Source: Parachlamydiales bacterium (GTDB lineage Bacteria > Chlamydiota > Chlamydiia > Chlamydiales > SM23-39). From it: 64,000 nt of DNA. The position numbers were made by a program, and so were the translations under genes. Positions 53,101-63,754 of this stretch are shown here, piece after piece. The stretch covers positions 372,001 through 436,000 of the forward strand of contig JAIBBX010000002.1 in the NCBI GenBank assembly GCA_019694475.1. Direction: 5' to 3'. Position 1 is the stretch's first letter, and every line of letters begins with the position of its first letter. Under the pieces are notes generated by a model, which worked only from the letters and a program-made list of their open reading frames with translations, was not told the origin of the DNA and did not search any database.

Positions 53101-53937
53101 AATGTGACAGACCCTGCTGGAAATCTGACGCTTAACGCTACTGACATGATGAACCCTTTTGCATCAGCCGCCATCTTGACCGGAGGCTCGATGTCGAACG
53201 GGAATATTACCATCAACGTAGCTAATGATCTCATAATGACAGCGTCTGCTATGGGAAGCCCCTCTTTCATCCACACGAATTTTTCAAATACGGCCACTGC
53301 AGGATCAAACATCTTGATCCTCGCTGGGCGCACAATCAATATGGGGGACTTCACGAATATTCAAAACAATCACACAGCCGGCACTACGACTCTCGTCGTC
53401 GACAATAATTTTCCAACTCCCCCCTCATCAGGACCGGGACAATTCATTTTAGACTCGAATGCCACTATTACAACTGCCTCTGCTTCGGGCTTGTTCATAT
53501 ATACAGCCACTCCAACACAAAATAGTATACTTGGCTCAATAAACGGTCCCTTTCTCGGCGTGAACTTACTCGTAAATGGCCCCAACGAACAATGGGGGAT
53601 CTATTATCCTGACAATCCAAATAATGTCACAGGCACCCCATACACCCTATTTTATAAAGAGGGTTATGTAGAACCTCTAGTTCCTATTGTTTTCACATTC
53701 GAGGATCTCAATGATCTTACACGCGCCCTGAATGAAGCTTTCACGCTTTGGAAAACATACGACCGTCCGATCTACGTTGTCAGACAGCTAGAAATCTCAA
53801 GCGGCGTTGTTGAAGATCAAAAAGACCTCATCAATATGAATGAAATTTCTAGCCTCGATCTACCTTCTTGGGTTTATTCTTATTTTTATAGATCTCAAAG
53901 AAACTACAACACCCTAAAACTCGAAAACCGGTTATAA
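50167..53937 (+). CDS. TpsA filamentous haemagglutinin, intact
   Basis: 1256 residues, preceded by AGGTAA. Signal peptide (MKLHFLYSFVACPIVVFA), then a TPS domain with the canonical motifs FIQPSSRSAVLNRI and GQVYLINPNGILIGSSG. The repetitive beta-helix has many Gly/Asn/Thr/Ser rungs (for example GNITINVANDLIMTA) and the shared GTLLLDPCAVTIS segment. The C-terminal block QNSILGSING, NEQWGIYYP, YTLFYKEG is followed by an acidic tail. It is one base upstream of its TpsB partner. Surface-exposed or released adhesin. Confidence 0.9.
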   Translation: MKLHFLYSFVACPIVVFAKLANPSIAHGEAQFELDGKNMLVVTSDKAVINWKSFTIDRDETVRFIQPSSRSAVLNRITSSDPTSIMGMLQANGQVYLINPNGILIGSSGCIQTASFIGSTFDVLDEDFLNGHDLHFQGINSTSIVNNGVIEASHGDLVLISKRIENNGRLNSPNGHSLIGCGEAILYRPQEEERLFILLPVEDATDAGIKQNGTIEALTVEIKAAGNPFSLAVSHEGKIDALGVRKEGANIYLVAEGAHLDINGEMRAESGNIHIQADSVLLNDHALIDVSSDENAGSVFIRGPSQKDRPKTIITKPKALIHANSTKSGNGGSVTLWSDEMNLMEGTILARGGPQGGNGGFVEVSCSQNLFPKGFIDTRSPLGETGTLLLDPCAVTISAAATTVGVMPMGPPGACPMPAQTYTFPGLAAANINNADLVGYLTCNNVIIDASASGTAMVGSITVSAPVIWPGGGPTMGTPTRLDLIADGSITINSSIMANYTDSTTITAININAPTVTIEATAGNLNVQSISGHVNITAPTNLFLTGTAGDVLVVTGAAVPGSASNMTVNCGNLTATNTGAANRCVISGDAALNATITGDCDLSGDGGSQLGATGVGATSNVNIGGHLHITGGIGANTISGVGSNQGPVDLTVGQDIRLQGGSGAGAMNATAKISGGVLIGSTGNVLIRNATDIVLIGGSMGATDSQAEITTGDFNLFDPGGNGTISITCSGNVSMTGGTTNGCFAGIRTKGTVGATTNHISLVSTNPTSSITMLSLGGGATDANASIQTFEGGNITISNFGNLTMTGSSNTNPAIIQTGPNGGNLSIQALGTSTLNSFSTINTQANATLGFSGGNLSLLPMTGPATISGNQGSVSVNLTGALTVNAGTNVSGRILAAQTGGTANLNVTASQISMTGGTFMGMLTLAQIGTGDFGGGGNGEVFVTATGPGGITLNGGTGMNAGAFIATFGNTNTNHITINVTDPAGNLTLNATDMMNPFASAAILTGGSMSNGNITINVANDLIMTASAMGSPSFIHTNFSNTATAGSNILILAGRTINMGDFTNIQNNHTAGTTTLVVDNNFPTPPSSGPGQFILDSNATITTASASGLFIYTATPTQNSILGSINGPFLGVNLLVNGPNEQWGIYYPDNPNNVTGTPYTLFYKEGYVEPLVPIVFTFEDLNDLTRALNEAFTLWKTYDRPIYVVRQLEISSGVVEDQKDLINMNEISSLDLPSWVYSYFYRSQRNYNTLKLENRL

Positions 53938-53938
53938 A

Positions 53939-55570
53939 ATGAAAAAATTCATCTTCGCAGCTGCATTATTCCTCTTCTGTTCCGCTTATTCCCAAACAGA
54001 AGGCCTCATTTTAGAACAATTGAAAGGGGTTTTGTTGATACCTTCCGAAAAAAAGGTACAAAAAGAGGGAGTAGAAGGAGTCGAAGGCTTTCAATCTCTG
54101 GGAGTGGAAATCCCTGCCGGAGAGAATGAGATGAATCAACAGCTCAGTTGCAAATTCATCGGCCTGCCTTTGACAAAAGAGGCTCTGCTTTCTATTAAGC
54201 TAGAAATTCTCAAGTATTACAGGGCGCACGGATACCCTGTTGTCATCGTTGAAATCCCTGAACAAAACCTCAAAACAGGTGTATTGCAACTTGTGGTTAT
54301 TATCAGCGAACTGGAAAACCTAAAAGTTTGCGGGAACCGGTGGTTTTTTGATTCATTTTATAAGAACAAGTTTCATTGCTGCGAAGGAGGAAATATTCAA
54401 GGTCCTAATCTATTAAATGACCTTGCTTGGATCAATCGCAACCCCTTCCAAAATGCGAGCGTGGCATTTGCCCGAGGTAAAATGCCCGACACTACAGACG
54501 TGTCTGTGATGGTAAACGATTCATTTCCCGTCCGGTTTTATGCAGGCGGCGACAACACAGGTAATGATGTGACCCACAATACCCGCCTTTTTGCTGGAGT
54601 GAATTGGGGGTATGCATTTTTTATGAATCAGATTCTCAGCTATCAATATTCAACCTCGACGAATTTTAAAAGTTTTTGGGCCCATACCATTCATTACACC
54701 GCATTTCTTCCTTTCCAACATTCTATAGTGCTATACGGAGGATTGAGCGGCGTTGAACCCAAATTCAATCCGTTTGGGGGAGATGGCAACAGCTATCAAG
54801 CCTCTATGCGCTACCAAATCCCTTTCAAGCCGTTTTACACCCCATTTTCACACGAAATTAGTTTTGGTTTTGATTTCAAAAGAACAAATACAAACATAAA
54901 TTTTGTCCCCGAAGAAAGCTTGGAAGTGATCGCTGATGCAGTCAACCTGTTCCAATTGACAGCACAATATTCATTGGCACAACTTTGGGGCAAAAATGAA
55001 CTTACAATGACTGCAGAGCTTTTCGGCTCTCCCGGCAGATGGCTTCCTGATCAAAAAAACTCTGAATACCAAGAGCTTGGCTATGCCGCTAAAAATGCCT
55101 ATATTTATGGAAAGGGAGCGTTTAGCTATGAGCATTATCTTCCCAAGGATTTCAGCCTTCTTTGGTTTTTAAGAGGACAAGCCTCCTCAGCAAACCTTCT
55201 CCCTAGCGAAGATTTAGGGATCGGCGGGTACGACACCGTTCGAGGATACGAGGAAAGAATCTTAAACGTAGCCAATGGAATTATTTTTAATTTTGAAGCA
55301 AAATCACCTAAATTCCCTGTTTTCGCCCATAGAAAAAAAATTCAAGACCAAATGCAGTTCTTGCTATTTTTCGACTATGGAGCAGGAAATTACACAAAAA
55401 GCGTCCCAGGCTTAAGTAATTGGCTGCAAATATTTAGCATCGGGCCTGGAGTCCGTTATCGGATCCAAAACTATCTCTCCTTCCGATTCGATTGGGGTTA
55501 TCAATTGAAAAAAGCTCCTTTTAGCGGCCCCAAGAACAAAGCTCATTTTGGATTGCTTTTAAGTTACTAA
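53939..55570 (+). CDS. TpsB outer-membrane transporter (FhaC/ShlB family)
   Basis: 543 residues. Signal peptide (MKKFIFAAALFLFCSAYSQ). POTRA-type region (LTKEALLSIKLEILKYYRAH, GYPVVIVEIPEQNLKTGVLQ), then a barrel with the diagnostic YDTVRGYEERILN near residue 440 and an end in ...FGLLLSY. Clearly paralogous to the TpsB at 35313-36902. Gene order is A-B here and B-A there. It exports the TpsA encoded immediately upstream. Confidence 0.9.
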   Translation: MKKFIFAAALFLFCSAYSQTEGLILEQLKGVLLIPSEKKVQKEGVEGVEGFQSLGVEIPAGENEMNQQLSCKFIGLPLTKEALLSIKLEILKYYRAHGYPVVIVEIPEQNLKTGVLQLVVIISELENLKVCGNRWFFDSFYKNKFHCCEGGNIQGPNLLNDLAWINRNPFQNASVAFARGKMPDTTDVSVMVNDSFPVRFYAGGDNTGNDVTHNTRLFAGVNWGYAFFMNQILSYQYSTSTNFKSFWAHTIHYTAFLPFQHSIVLYGGLSGVEPKFNPFGGDGNSYQASMRYQIPFKPFYTPFSHEISFGFDFKRTNTNINFVPEESLEVIADAVNLFQLTAQYSLAQLWGKNELTMTAELFGSPGRWLPDQKNSEYQELGYAAKNAYIYGKGAFSYEHYLPKDFSLLWFLRGQASSANLLPSEDLGIGGYDTVRGYEERILNVANGIIFNFEAKSPKFPVFAHRKKIQDQMQFLLFFDYGAGNYTKSVPGLSNWLQIFSIGPGVRYRIQNYLSFRFDWGYQLKKAPFSGPKNKAHFGLLLSY

Positions 55571-55623
55571 AATATTTAATACTATATCGAAAAAATGGTT
55601 CCAAAGAGCTAGAATGAAATCAT

Positions 55624-56967
55624 ATGAATGTAGTCATTTTAGGCGCTGGAAAAATTGGATCGTATGTCGCCTCGGCTCTTGCTGAGGAAGAGCACAACGT
55701 CATCTTGATCGATCAAGATGAAAAAGCGCTCGACCGCGTGGGGCGCGAAAGCGATGTTGCCCGAATCCAATCTGAAGCAAGCGGAAAACTTTTATTAGAA
55801 CTTCTCGAACAAAAACCCCATCTCTTTTTTGCTGCGACCGGAAACGACGAGACCAATTTGACTTTCAGCTCGATTGCCAAAAATTTGGGATATCCAAAAA
55901 CAGTTTGCCGAGTCCAAAAACGGGAATACATCAACAATATCAAACTCGATTTCGGAAGGCTATTTTTCGTTGATTATTTCTTAGGCCCTGAAGTGCTTGC
56001 CGCGCAAAACCTTTGCAAAGTACTCGTCCATTCAAAAGATCTCGCAGTCGAACATTTTGCCCACGGCGCCATTCAAATGCGCACCATCCAAATCCCCGAC
56101 CGCTGGGACAAGGGCGGCACGCCGATTTCCCAATTGGAACTACCCGATGATCTCATCGCGGGACTCATTCGCAGAAAAATGGCAAATGGAGATTCGGTGC
56201 TCATTCCTCATGGAAACGACCATATACTCCCCGGCGATCAAGTAACCGTTGTCGGCGAAACCAAAGTGATGCATCATCTCCATGAAATTTTCCATTCGCC
56301 CAAGACAGAAACGCGCTCCGTTGTCATTGTCGGCGGCGCATCTGTTGCCATCCATTTGACCCACTATCTTTGTCAGCAAAAAATCCATGTCCGGATCATC
56401 GAGAAAAATATCGCCCGCTGCGAAGAACTTGCCGAGATGCTGCCCCATGCAACAATCATTAATCGCGACGGGCGGGACCCCGAACTGCTTCGCTCTGAAA
56501 GAATCCAAGACGCCGATGCCTTGGTCTCCTGCACCCATTTCGACGAGACCAATTTAATGATCGCAGCCTTGGCTAAAGAAATCGGCTGTCCCAAAGCAAT
56601 CGCCATGATCACCAATGGCCAGATTTTGCCCTTGCTGGAAAAACTCGATGTGATTCCAGCCCTTTCGCCAAGAGTTAACGTGGCCAACCGGATTCTCTCC
56701 ATTTTAGATGAAGAGACCACTCTGACTGTCGCTTCATTGAGCTGCGATGCGGCTAAAATCGTCGAAATGAGGGTTGCGCCTACTTCAAGAGCAGTCGGCA
56801 TCCCGCTCTCCGACCTTGATTTGCCGAAAGGACTTCTCATAGCCGTGATTGAAAGCAAAGGCCGAGTGATGGTGGGACGGGGCAGCAGAGTTCTTTGTCC
56901 TGAAGACATTGTGATCGCAATTTGCCATCCGATCCAGATTCCAAAACTGCAACAACTGTTTCACTGA
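55624..56967 (+). CDS. trkA: Potassium uptake regulatory subunit TrkA
   Basis: 447 residues with two RCK units: NAD-binding VILGAGKIGSYVASAL at the start, and a second, weaker one (VVIVGGASVAIHL) near residue 235. Each is followed by a TrkA-C domain (GGTPISQLELPDDLIAGLIR; AVGIPLSDLDLPKGLLIAVI). Cytosolic gating partner of TrkH. Its stop overlaps the trkH start (TGATG). Probable first gene of trkA-trkH-prmA. Confidence 0.93.
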   Translation: MNVVILGAGKIGSYVASALAEEEHNVILIDQDEKALDRVGRESDVARIQSEASGKLLLELLEQKPHLFFAATGNDETNLTFSSIAKNLGYPKTVCRVQKREYINNIKLDFGRLFFVDYFLGPEVLAAQNLCKVLVHSKDLAVEHFAHGAIQMRTIQIPDRWDKGGTPISQLELPDDLIAGLIRRKMANGDSVLIPHGNDHILPGDQVTVVGETKVMHHLHEIFHSPKTETRSVVIVGGASVAIHLTHYLCQQKIHVRIIEKNIARCEELAEMLPHATIINRDGRDPELLRSERIQDADALVSCTHFDETNLMIAALAKEIGCPKAIAMITNGQILPLLEKLDVIPALSPRVNVANRILSILDEETTLTVASLSCDAAKIVEMRVAPTSRAVGIPLSDLDLPKGLLIAVIESKGRVMVGRGSRVLCPEDIVIAICHPIQIPKLQQLFH

Positions 56968-58562
56968 TGGTTTTTGCAAAAATTTTAAGCAGGTATCTTT
57001 TCTACCTAAGCCTTGTTCTCATAGCTCCGCTGTCTATGGCTGGCTTTTATCAATTTTTCTCACATTCCCATCCGCAGCCGCATAGTTTTTTCGCCTTTTT
57101 GTGGACGCTTCTCATCTGTTTAGCCATCGCCTTTATTCTTCGCATTATTGGACGGAAAGCACCCGAACAGCTTTATCGGCGGGAGAGCATTTTGCTCGTT
57201 GTCTTCATTTGGATTATCACTTCCTTGATCAGTTCGCTTCCATTCATCTTTAGCAGCACATTGAAACCTCTCGATGCCTATTTTGAAGCGATGTCGGGGC
57301 TTACCACTACTGGCGCCACTATGCTCACCCCGAAAGCATACGACGGACACACAGGAGAAGAGATCCCCATCCTTCTAACCAACCCGCATGTCCCCGAAAA
57401 AACCTATATCTATTATGGCACTGTGCCTCCTGTCCGCGATCCAGATAACGGACTGATCCTGCACACCGGCATTGAAGCGGTGAGCAAAGCACTCCTTTTT
57501 TGGCGGAGTCTGATGCAGTGGATCGGCGGCATGGGAATCGTCGTCATCTTCCTTGCCGTTCTCCCCGTTTTGGGAGTGGGAGGCAAACTGCTCTACCAAA
57601 TGGAAGCAACAGGCCCCATCAAAGATGAAATCACTCCCCGCGTTCGGGAAACGGCCTCGCAGCTTTGGAAACTCTACTCCTTTTTTACGCTCCTCCAAGT
57701 GGCCCTCCTTGTTTGGACAAATAAAGAAATGCCCTTTTTCGATGCCTTGTGCACCTCTCTTTCCACCATTTCGACCGGCGGTTTCTCTGTGCGCAACGAC
57801 AGCATCGCAAGCTATAACAGCATCTCCACCGAATCGATTGTGATTGCATTTATGATCATCGGCAGCATCAACTTTTCTCTCTTTTTCCACATTTTACGAT
57901 TCAAATTTTTCAAGATCTACGTGCCCGACTTTTTCCTTTTTATCGCGATTGCCGGTTTGGGCAGTATTGCAGTATCGGCATTTCTCATCTCCGACTTCGG
58001 AGTTTCCGAAGCGTTCCGGTTGGGGATTTTCCAGGCCATTTCCCTGCAAACAACCACAGGTTTTTTCTCAGGCAATTATGATCTTTGGCCTTTCGCGCCG
58101 CAAATGCTCATGCTGCTCCTCATGTTTGTCGGCGGCATGTCTGGATCCACTGCGGGCGGAATCAAAACCCCTCGTTTCTACATCGCCTACAAAATTCTTC
58201 TGCACCGGCTTGAATCGATTTTCCGCCCCGATAGCGTCCGCAAACTCTATATAGGTAAAAATGAAGTCGACGACAAAAACGCGCTCACAGTTCTCACTTT
58301 TTTGTGCATCGTGATATTCTTTGTTGTCATAGGCGCGCTCATCTTTATTTTCGACGGAATCGACCCAGAAACTTCTTTGGGCCTTATCTCCTCATTCCTA
58401 AACAACGCAGGCGCCGCATTCCGGTCAGCAGGCCCGATGGACACTGTCGCCTTTCTTTCTCCATTTTCGAAAATTCTCTCCATTTTCTGGATGCTCTTAG
58501 GGCGTCTCGAATTCTTCGTTGTGCTCCTGCTTTTCCTGCCGGCATTCTGGAGGAATCGATGA
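56967..58562 (+). CDS. trkH: Potassium transporter subunit TrkH
   Basis: 531 residues from ATG 56967, which overlaps the trkA stop. About ten TM helices. Pore loops of the TrkH/KtrB type: EAMSGLTTTGATM, TSLSTISTGGFS, SLQTTTGFFSGN and GMSGSTAGGIK. K+ uptake across the inner membrane, driven by membrane potential or H+ and gated by TrkA. Overlaps prmA by 4 bp. Confidence 0.93.
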   Translation: MVFAKILSRYLFYLSLVLIAPLSMAGFYQFFSHSHPQPHSFFAFLWTLLICLAIAFILRIIGRKAPEQLYRRESILLVVFIWIITSLISSLPFIFSSTLKPLDAYFEAMSGLTTTGATMLTPKAYDGHTGEEIPILLTNPHVPEKTYIYYGTVPPVRDPDNGLILHTGIEAVSKALLFWRSLMQWIGGMGIVVIFLAVLPVLGVGGKLLYQMEATGPIKDEITPRVRETASQLWKLYSFFTLLQVALLVWTNKEMPFFDALCTSLSTISTGGFSVRNDSIASYNSISTESIVIAFMIIGSINFSLFFHILRFKFFKIYVPDFFLFIAIAGLGSIAVSAFLISDFGVSEAFRLGIFQAISLQTTTGFFSGNYDLWPFAPQMLMLLLMFVGGMSGSTAGGIKTPRFYIAYKILLHRLESIFRPDSVRKLYIGKNEVDDKNALTVLTFLCIVIFFVVIGALIFIFDGIDPETSLGLISSFLNNAGAAFRSAGPMDTVAFLSPFSKILSIFWMLLGRLEFFVVLLLFLPAFWRNR

Positions 58563-59116
58563 GCGTAGATTGGCATGAGCAATGGGCCCTATTCGCCCAA
58601 AACTTTTACGACGGCAAAGCCCACATCCCGGTAGGAGAGAAAACCCTTCTTTTAACTCCTGGCGCAGGATTTGGCGATCTTTCGCATCCCACGACCCAGC
58701 TCATGATTGAAATGATGCAAGCTTACACCCCAGGAGAAACGGTCGTCGATATCGGAACCGGCAGCGGCATATTGGCTCTTGCCGCCCTCCTGATGGGAGC
58801 TAAATCAGCCATCGGGATTGATATCGATCCGGATGCGATCAAACACGCCCGAAAAAACGCCAAACTCAATGGCCTCAAAGCCCGCTTCGGGAAAACCCTT
58901 CCTAAAAATTTTAATGAAGACACGATCTTTTTGATGAATATGATCCTTTCCGAACAAAGGGCCGTCCAGCCTCAGCGATACAAAGGAAAACTTTGGATTG
59001 TTTCCGGAATCCTCATTGATCAAAAAAAGCTTTTCCTCGACCAGGCCCAAAAATGGGGTTGGAAAATGGTCTCTATGTCGCAAAAATCTGAGTGGTGCGG
59101 CTTCATTTTACAATAA
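58559..59116 (+). CDS. prmA: PrmA-like ribosomal protein L11 methyltransferase, short form
   Basis: 185 residues from ATG 58559 (overlaps the trkH stop), against about 293 in E. coli PrmA; the N-terminal substrate-recognition domain is absent. The methyltransferase core is intact: LLLTPGAGFGDLSHPTTQLM, DIGTGSGILALAALLMGAK, GIDIDPDAIKHARKNAKLNG and the LMNMILSEQ catalytic region. Likely methylates L11; with the short N-terminus, substrate choice may differ. Confidence 0.8.
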   Translation: MSVDWHEQWALFAQNFYDGKAHIPVGEKTLLLTPGAGFGDLSHPTTQLMIEMMQAYTPGETVVDIGTGSGILALAALLMGAKSAIGIDIDPDAIKHARKNAKLNGLKARFGKTLPKNFNEDTIFLMNMILSEQRAVQPQRYKGKLWIVSGILIDQKKLFLDQAQKWGWKMVSMSQKSEWCGFILQ

Positions 59117-59126
59117 TTCTTTTCAA

Positions 59127-59155
59127 TTGTTTGACCATTATAATCGTGTTATAAT
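59127..59155 (+). promoter_or_regulatory. Sigma-70-type promoter of the Pro/Ala-rich protein gene
   Basis: -35 TTGTTT (59127-59132), 17-bp spacer, -10 TATAAT (59150-59155). It lies 27 bp upstream of the ATG at 59183 and after the prmA stop. Confidence 0.6.
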
Positions 59156-59182
59156 ACCAACAGAAATTCAAAGAGATTAATT

Positions 59183-60298
59183 ATGGTCAAAATTCAAGAT
59201 TATTGTTTCATACAAACGCCAATGCCGCAGCCTCCCCGGGAAAAAGTCATCCCGTACAAAAAGCCGCCGGAAAAACCTGCAGTTGCTCAAAAGCAAACGT
59301 CGACACCTGCTTCAACAGCAGCACCTAAAATAACTGTAGCTCGTAAAGCACAACCGACTCCAGCTCCAGTTCCTGCTTTCCTAGAAACTCCCCAGCCAAC
59401 GCAAGAAAAAGCAACACAAGTCGCGACCCCTGTTCTTACAGATGCTGCCTTGGCAAATGCTTTGGAACAAGAGATCGATCTCAATTCGCACATGTTTGAA
59501 TGGATGTATTCTTCTGAAGAGAAGAGTCTGATCACTAGACTCGCTATCCAATTGGCTGAAATTTTGACCAAGCTGTTCAATGGACTTTTCTCAACGACCA
59601 AGACAAGACCCATGACTGCAGCCGAAGAACTCCAGCTGGCAGACTTAGCCAAAAGGCTTAAAAAAGCCCATGAATTAACAGGAAACGCAGCCAAAGTTCA
59701 GCAAGCAGCTCATGAGCTTGCCAATGCAGAGCTGAGAGCCAAAGTCAAAAAGAAGAACGAAGAAAATCGCGAAGCATTGAAGGCAAAAATCCAAACATTT
59801 GAAGAGTGGGCGCAAATACCTCGAAACGATGGTCTTCGAGGCGCTTGTGGGCAATGGACAACTGAAGGCGCGAGGAAGGAAGCTGCCAAGATGCGCGTCG
59901 AACTCGCAACAGACTATGCAAGAGAATTGACTGCTTATCCAAAACTCTATAAACCTAGCCTCGAAGCGATCGTCAAAGCTAAAACAGACCTTTTGGTCCA
60001 TTTAAAGCCAGACACGCGAGAGCAATTGTCAACTGCGCGGGAAATCCGAGAATTAGGCGCAGAGATCCAAAAACTCAATACATTAGAAGCCGCATATGCC
60101 CGGATCCAACTAGCACTAGCTGCGGCAAAAGAAGTCGTTGGCGATCCAAAAACATTGAAACTTCGTATTGAAGATCTCATTAAAGCCAAAGCTGCTTTAT
60201 TAGGTGTGTTAACCCCAAATTCTCCAGAGCATGTAAGAATTGGGCAAGAAATCAACGACTTGAAAGTGGAACTCGAAAGACTCAAGAGAATTCGTTAA
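59183..60298 (+). CDS. Pro/Ala-rich coiled protein, unknown
   Basis: 371 residues. The N-terminal about 90 residues are a Pro/Ala/Thr-rich low-complexity tail (PQPPREKVIPYKKPPEKPAV). The rest is a charged, Ala/Lys/Glu-rich helical domain (about 95-371) with coiled-coil character, including ELQLADLAKRLKKAHEL and a repeated pattern LxPxxxEQLxxxREIxxL / LxPNSPEHVRIGQEI. No signal peptide, no TM, no family recognised. It has its own promoter and terminator, so it is a free-standing gene. A disordered Pro-rich tail plus helices is compatible with a secreted effector; unproved. Confidence 0.6.
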   Translation: MVKIQDYCFIQTPMPQPPREKVIPYKKPPEKPAVAQKQTSTPASTAAPKITVARKAQPTPAPVPAFLETPQPTQEKATQVATPVLTDAALANALEQEIDLNSHMFEWMYSSEEKSLITRLAIQLAEILTKLFNGLFSTTKTRPMTAAEELQLADLAKRLKKAHELTGNAAKVQQAAHELANAELRAKVKKKNEENREALKAKIQTFEEWAQIPRNDGLRGACGQWTTEGARKEAAKMRVELATDYARELTAYPKLYKPSLEAIVKAKTDLLVHLKPDTREQLSTAREIRELGAEIQKLNTLEAAYARIQLALAAAKEVVGDPKTLKLRIEDLIKAKAALLGVLTPNSPEHVRIGQEINDLKVELERLKRIR

Positions 60299-60304
60299 AA
60301 ATAT

Positions 60305-60331
60305 AATGGGGGGAAGTATCTTCCCCCCATT
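60305..60331. terminator. Bidirectional terminator between the Pro-rich gene and groEL
   Basis: AATGGGGGGAAG (60305-60316) pairs perfectly with CTTCCCCCCATT (60320-60331). TCTTTTCTTA follows on the plus strand. It lies seven bases after the plus-strand stop and seven before the groEL stop. Confidence 0.8.
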
Positions 60332-60337
60332 CTTTTC

Positions 60338-62306
<1,969 letters not shown>

Positions 62307-62331
62307 GATTCACTCCATGATTTTTAGGATC

Positions 62332-62361
62332 ATCATAAGCTCAAAACTTCGATTAAGTCAA
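62332..62361 (-). promoter_or_regulatory. groESL promoter
   Basis: On the minus strand TTGACT (62361-62356), an 18-bp spacer and TATGAT (62337-62332). It lies about 25 bp upstream of the groES ATG (62306). Fits the major chlamydial sigma factor. Confidence 0.7.
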
Positions 62362-62365
62362 TATT

Positions 62366-62392
62366 TTAGCAATCGATTAGCCTGTTTGCCAA
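62366..62392 (-). promoter_or_regulatory. CIRCE-like HrcA operator
   Basis: Minus strand TTGGCAAAC-N9-GATTGCTAA. The consensus CIRCE is TTAGCACTC-N9-GAGTGCTAA: the right half matches 8 of 9, the left 6 of 9, and the spacing is exactly nine. It sits five bases upstream of the -35 box of groESL. HrcA repression is therefore likely but weaker than at a perfect CIRCE. Confidence 0.6.
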
Positions 62393-62638
62393 ATTTATTC
62401 GCAAACCTTCATTGACGAATAAATGGAGAATTTGCAAAGGTGCGACAAAAGAGATCGTGAGGAAATAAATGCTACAAGTTAGGAGAGCTTAGAGCGTTTC
62501 AAATGTGAAAAATCTCGAGGAGGACCATATTGCATCAATATGGCCGACGAGAGATTTTTTGCAGGTGAAATTCGCTATAATGCCCTGATAAGTTGTAGCA
62601 GTTATTTTCTTACGGTCTCAAAGAGGGTTTGGAAAGGA

Positions 62639-63754
62639 ATGCGGGTTCGGCTTGTTAAAATATTATTGATTTCGCTCATTTTTGTTTCTTGCAGCAAAAA
62701 AGATGACATGTTGGGCGCTGTCGATGTTGAGACAACTATCATTGAAGCGAAAACCATTCCAATTCCATTCGAATTCGTAGGCGTTTGCCAAAGTTCCCAC
62801 CTCGTCGAGATTCGTTCCAGAGTACAGGGCTATTTAGATAAAGTAGCTTATGTCGAGGGCTCTTTTGTGAAAGAAGGGGACGTCCTTTTTAAAATTGATC
62901 CGAGGGAATTTGTCGCCCGCGTTAACGAAAGCAAGGCCAATTTAGAAAAGGAAAAGGCGATTCTTTGGTCAGCTCAAAAAGCAGTGGACCGTTACAAGCC
63001 TCTTTTCGAACAAAAAGCGGCAAGCCGCAAAGACCTGGATGATGCGACCGCCCAGCTTCTGGCCGAACAAGCCCAGGTGAGCTTTTATGAGGCCAAATTG
63101 CAGGAAGCTCAGTTGAATTTGGAATACACGACCATCACTTCCCCCATATCTGGACTCACAACGAATTCGAGATATCAAGAAGGGACTTTGATCACTCCGG
63201 GAGCCAATGATCTGCTCACTACTGTGTCTGTCATCGATCCGATTTGGGTCAACGTCAACATTTCCGACTACTATTTTCTCGAAAGCAAGCAAGAGATTGC
63301 TAGGGGAGAATTGATCGTTCCAGACAACTACAAATTCGATGTTTCGTTGACGCTGGCCGATGGGTCTAAATATCCTTTTACCGGTAAAGTCAACTTTGTT
63401 TCCCCAGTTTTGAATGAAAACACCGGCACTTTAAGCGCACGAGCGATTTTCCAAAACCCAGATTCTCTTCTAAAACCAGGGCAATTCGTTCGAACAAGAG
63501 TCACGGGAGCCATAAAACCGAATGCAATTTTAGTTCCCCAGAGCTCCGTTATCCAGGGAGAAACAAGTCACTATGTCTATGTTGTGAAGGGCAACACCGT
63601 TGAAAAACGGGATGTAGAGACAGGAGCATGGTACGAAAACGATTGGATCATCAAATCGGGTTTGAAACCGGGAGATGAGGTGATTAGCCAAGGGATTAAC
63701 AAAGTGAATGAAGGGACGAAAGTCAATGTGACCAATCGTCCGAAGAAGAAATAA
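62639..63754 (+). CDS. RND efflux periplasmic adaptor lipoprotein (AcrA/MexA type)
   Basis: 371 residues from ATG 62639, preceded by AAAGGA; an earlier ATG at 62540 is not supported. Lipoprotein signal MRVRLVKILLISLIFVSC with a lipobox ending in Cys. Biotinyl-lipoyl-like halves flank a coiled-coil hairpin (VRSRVQGYLDKVAYVEG-like IRSRVQGYLDKVAYVEG, DVLFKIDPREF, LNLEYTTITSPISGLT). It links the inner-membrane pump encoded next to an outer-membrane channel. Stop overlaps the pump start. Confidence 0.9.
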   Translation: MRVRLVKILLISLIFVSCSKKDDMLGAVDVETTIIEAKTIPIPFEFVGVCQSSHLVEIRSRVQGYLDKVAYVEGSFVKEGDVLFKIDPREFVARVNESKANLEKEKAILWSAQKAVDRYKPLFEQKAASRKDLDDATAQLLAEQAQVSFYEAKLQEAQLNLEYTTITSPISGLTTNSRYQEGTLITPGANDLLTTVSVIDPIWVNVNISDYYFLESKQEIARGELIVPDNYKFDVSLTLADGSKYPFTGKVNFVSPVLNENTGTLSARAIFQNPDSLLKPGQFVRTRVTGAIKPNAILVPQSSVIQGETSHYVYVVKGNTVEKRDVETGAWYENDWIIKSGLKPGDEVISQGINKVNEGTKVNVTNRPKKK

